DNA of 64,000 nucleotides from NCBI GenBank assembly GCA_963676075.2, contig CAXXNZ010000028.1:1-64000 (forward strand), read 5' to 3'. This stretch comes from JAHJQZ01 sp963676075 (GTDB taxonomy: Bacteria > Pseudomonadota > Alphaproteobacteria > Rhizobiales > Devosiaceae). Each line of letters starts with the position of its first letter. The stretch's first letter is position 1. A program made the position numbers and the translations under genes. The notes under the pieces are model-generated. The model did no database searches. It was not told the DNA's origin and saw only the letters and a program-made list of their open reading frames with translations. Below are positions 62,951 through 64,000 of the stretch, in pieces.

Positions 62951-64000
62951 TTATTCTGCGTCCTGATAGGTAAAGACGACGAACTGGGTGAACTGACCAT
63001 CGGGATTGAAATTGTCGTCCGAGGCGATGACGAAGGTCTTCTTGCCGTCGATCTCCGGACCCCAGGTGAAATCCTCGATATTGTCGATGTCCAACCCGTA
63101 ATCGCCCTCGGATAGGCTGAACCACAATGCCTTGTCGGCTGGCGTGACGTCCATGCCCTTGATGCTGGCGGCGCCGGCAATGTCGCTGGCGCCGGCGATC
63201 GAGCCGATGAAAATGCGGATACCGTTGCCGACACCGCTAGCAAAAGTGCGCTCAACAGCGACGAAATCGCCATTGGGCATCATGTCGAATTCGGACATGC
63301 CGTTGTCATTCCATGCGGGTTCCCCCTTTGCCGCAAACCCGATCGATTCGACGGGGTAGACATACTCGGCAACGGGAGCGCCCGAGGCAATGTCGAGCGC
63401 CAGAATGCGCGACGGGCTTCCGGCTTCGAGCGTCGCCCTGTCGCCGTCCTGGGCCAGAGCGTTCTCAGTGCCGGCATAAAGGGTGTTGCCGTCCACAGAC
63501 AGCATCAGGTCCTCGAAGGCGAGATTGTTGTAGACCCCCCGGGTGCCGTCGGCGTTGGGCAGGTAGGCTTCGGGCAAGACAAAGCTGCGCAGCGCCTTGC
63601 CTTCGAGATTGGCTTCGTAGATAGCCGGGATGCCGTTAGGGTCGCGTTCGCTCGACCAGAACAGCGTTTTGCCATCGGACGAAAGACGGATCGATTCCGG
63701 ATCGGCGCCCTTCTCGGCAAAGGTTTTGCCTTCGGTGTCGGTAAGCAGATGCGTGGCGACGATGTCGAGGCCATGCACGCCCTCGGCATCGATCTTCAGC
63801 TTGAGCAAATAGAAGCGGGCCGGACCGTTCTGGGACCGGTCGTCCGAGATGGCGTAGAAAACGTCATTTTCCGCATCGTAATCGAGACCGGAGATGCCGC
63901 CGAACAGATTGCCGTCAAGCCGGAGGCCAGCGGGCAGGACGAACTCTCCGAGCAGTTCAGGTGTGGAATAGGGCACGGTCGGCGCGGCCTGGACGGAGGC
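62951..64000 (-). CDS. Esterase-like activity of phytase family protein, partial
   Basis: 349 residues are visible and the N-terminus lies beyond the window. The frame stays open to the right edge, where ASVQAAPTVPYSTPE looks like the end of a signal peptide and the mature start. Family (PF13449, phytase-like) features: GGISGLDYDAENDVFYAISDDRSQNGPARFY, ADPESIRLSSDGKTLFWSSER, NNLAFEDLMLSVDGNTLYAGTENAL, NGMSEFDMMPNGDFVAVERTF and DNIEDFTWGPEIDGKKTFVIASDDNF. Predicted beta-propeller, secreted; the true reaction is unproven in this family. Confidence 0.85.
   Translation of the reverse strand, partial: ASVQAAPTVPYSTPELLGEFVLPAGLRLDGNLFGGISGLDYDAENDVFYAISDDRSQNGPARFYLLKLKIDAEGVHGLDIVATHLLTDTEGKTFAEKGADPESIRLSSDGKTLFWSSERDPNGIPAIYEANLEGKALRSFVLPEAYLPNADGTRGVYNNLAFEDLMLSVDGNTLYAGTENALAQDGDRATLEAGSPSRILALDIASGAPVAEYVYPVESIGFAAKGEPAWNDNGMSEFDMMPNGDFVAVERTFASGVGNGIRIFIGSIAGASDIAGAASIKGMDVTPADKALWFSLSEGDYGLDIDNIEDFTWGPEIDGKKTFVIASDDNFNPDGQFTQFVVFTYQDAE

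Overview
The window is a chimera of two unrelated DNAs that meet at about position 2450. Bases 1-2450 are very AT-rich and belong to a ciliate nucleus. Read on the minus strand with TAA/TAG as Gln and TGA as Trp, and with four GT-AG introns of 29-34 nt removed, they encode most of a cyclic-nucleotide-gated-type K+ channel: S1-S6 segments, a TVGYGD selectivity filter, a C-linker, a cyclic-nucleotide-binding domain and a CX2CX4H zinc knuckle. That combined code is known from Condylostoma and karyorelictid ciliates (Loxodes, Parduczia). The gene is cut at the junction. The other side opens in the middle of a bacterial dihydroorotase gene, which points to an assembly or library chimera rather than gene transfer.

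From 2450 to 64000 the DNA is GC-rich, densely coding and alphaproteobacterial. The order pyrC-plsY-dprA-topA-rnr-DUF983-rpmG, the cell-cycle genes pleD, divK and mipZ, clpS-clpA, an ATP12 chaperone, and one uninterrupted str-S10-spc-alpha ribosomal run indicate Hyphomicrobiales (Rhizobiales), possibly near Devosiaceae. No genome-reduction signs are visible: genes are intact and DNA repair, cell-wall, folate, magnesium and fluoride functions are present.

Layout: 2450-11140, pyrimidine, phospholipid, DNA-uptake and topology genes, RNase R and L33. 11140-11700, a non-coding, inverted-repeat-rich gap. 11702-18100, PleD/DivK divergent from DUF3572-dinB-ridA, then GDPD, a FemAB-like protein and a HIT protein. 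18143-18176, a perfect AT-rich palindrome between convergent genes. 18196-28116, a secreted GH8 glycanase, clpS-clpA, a SPOR-tailed D,D-carboxypeptidase, MipZ, DUF1489 and MgtE. 28389-33385, tRNA-Leu(GAG), a FliN-like protein, lipB, a membrane protein and the rimO-folP-folB-folK operon. 33484-39288, a minus-strand run of ATP12, HAD phosphatase, RluC-type synthase, FluC/CrcB, RarA and a DegP-type protease. 39472-42289, a fold-III decarboxylase, a P-loop protein and an SDR. 42364-60714, the ribosomal superoperon with rpoA, adk, secY, tuf and fusA, ending at a strong terminator and starting from a consensus promoter. 60715-64000, the str leader, a YbjN protein, an O-methyltransferase and a partial phytase-like esterase.

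Three copies of a RIME-like intergenic repeat (7925, 25880, 33382) each supply the stop codon of a neighbouring gene. The bacterial part is mostly conserved core genome. The most unusual content is the ciliate gene with its reassigned code and mini-introns.
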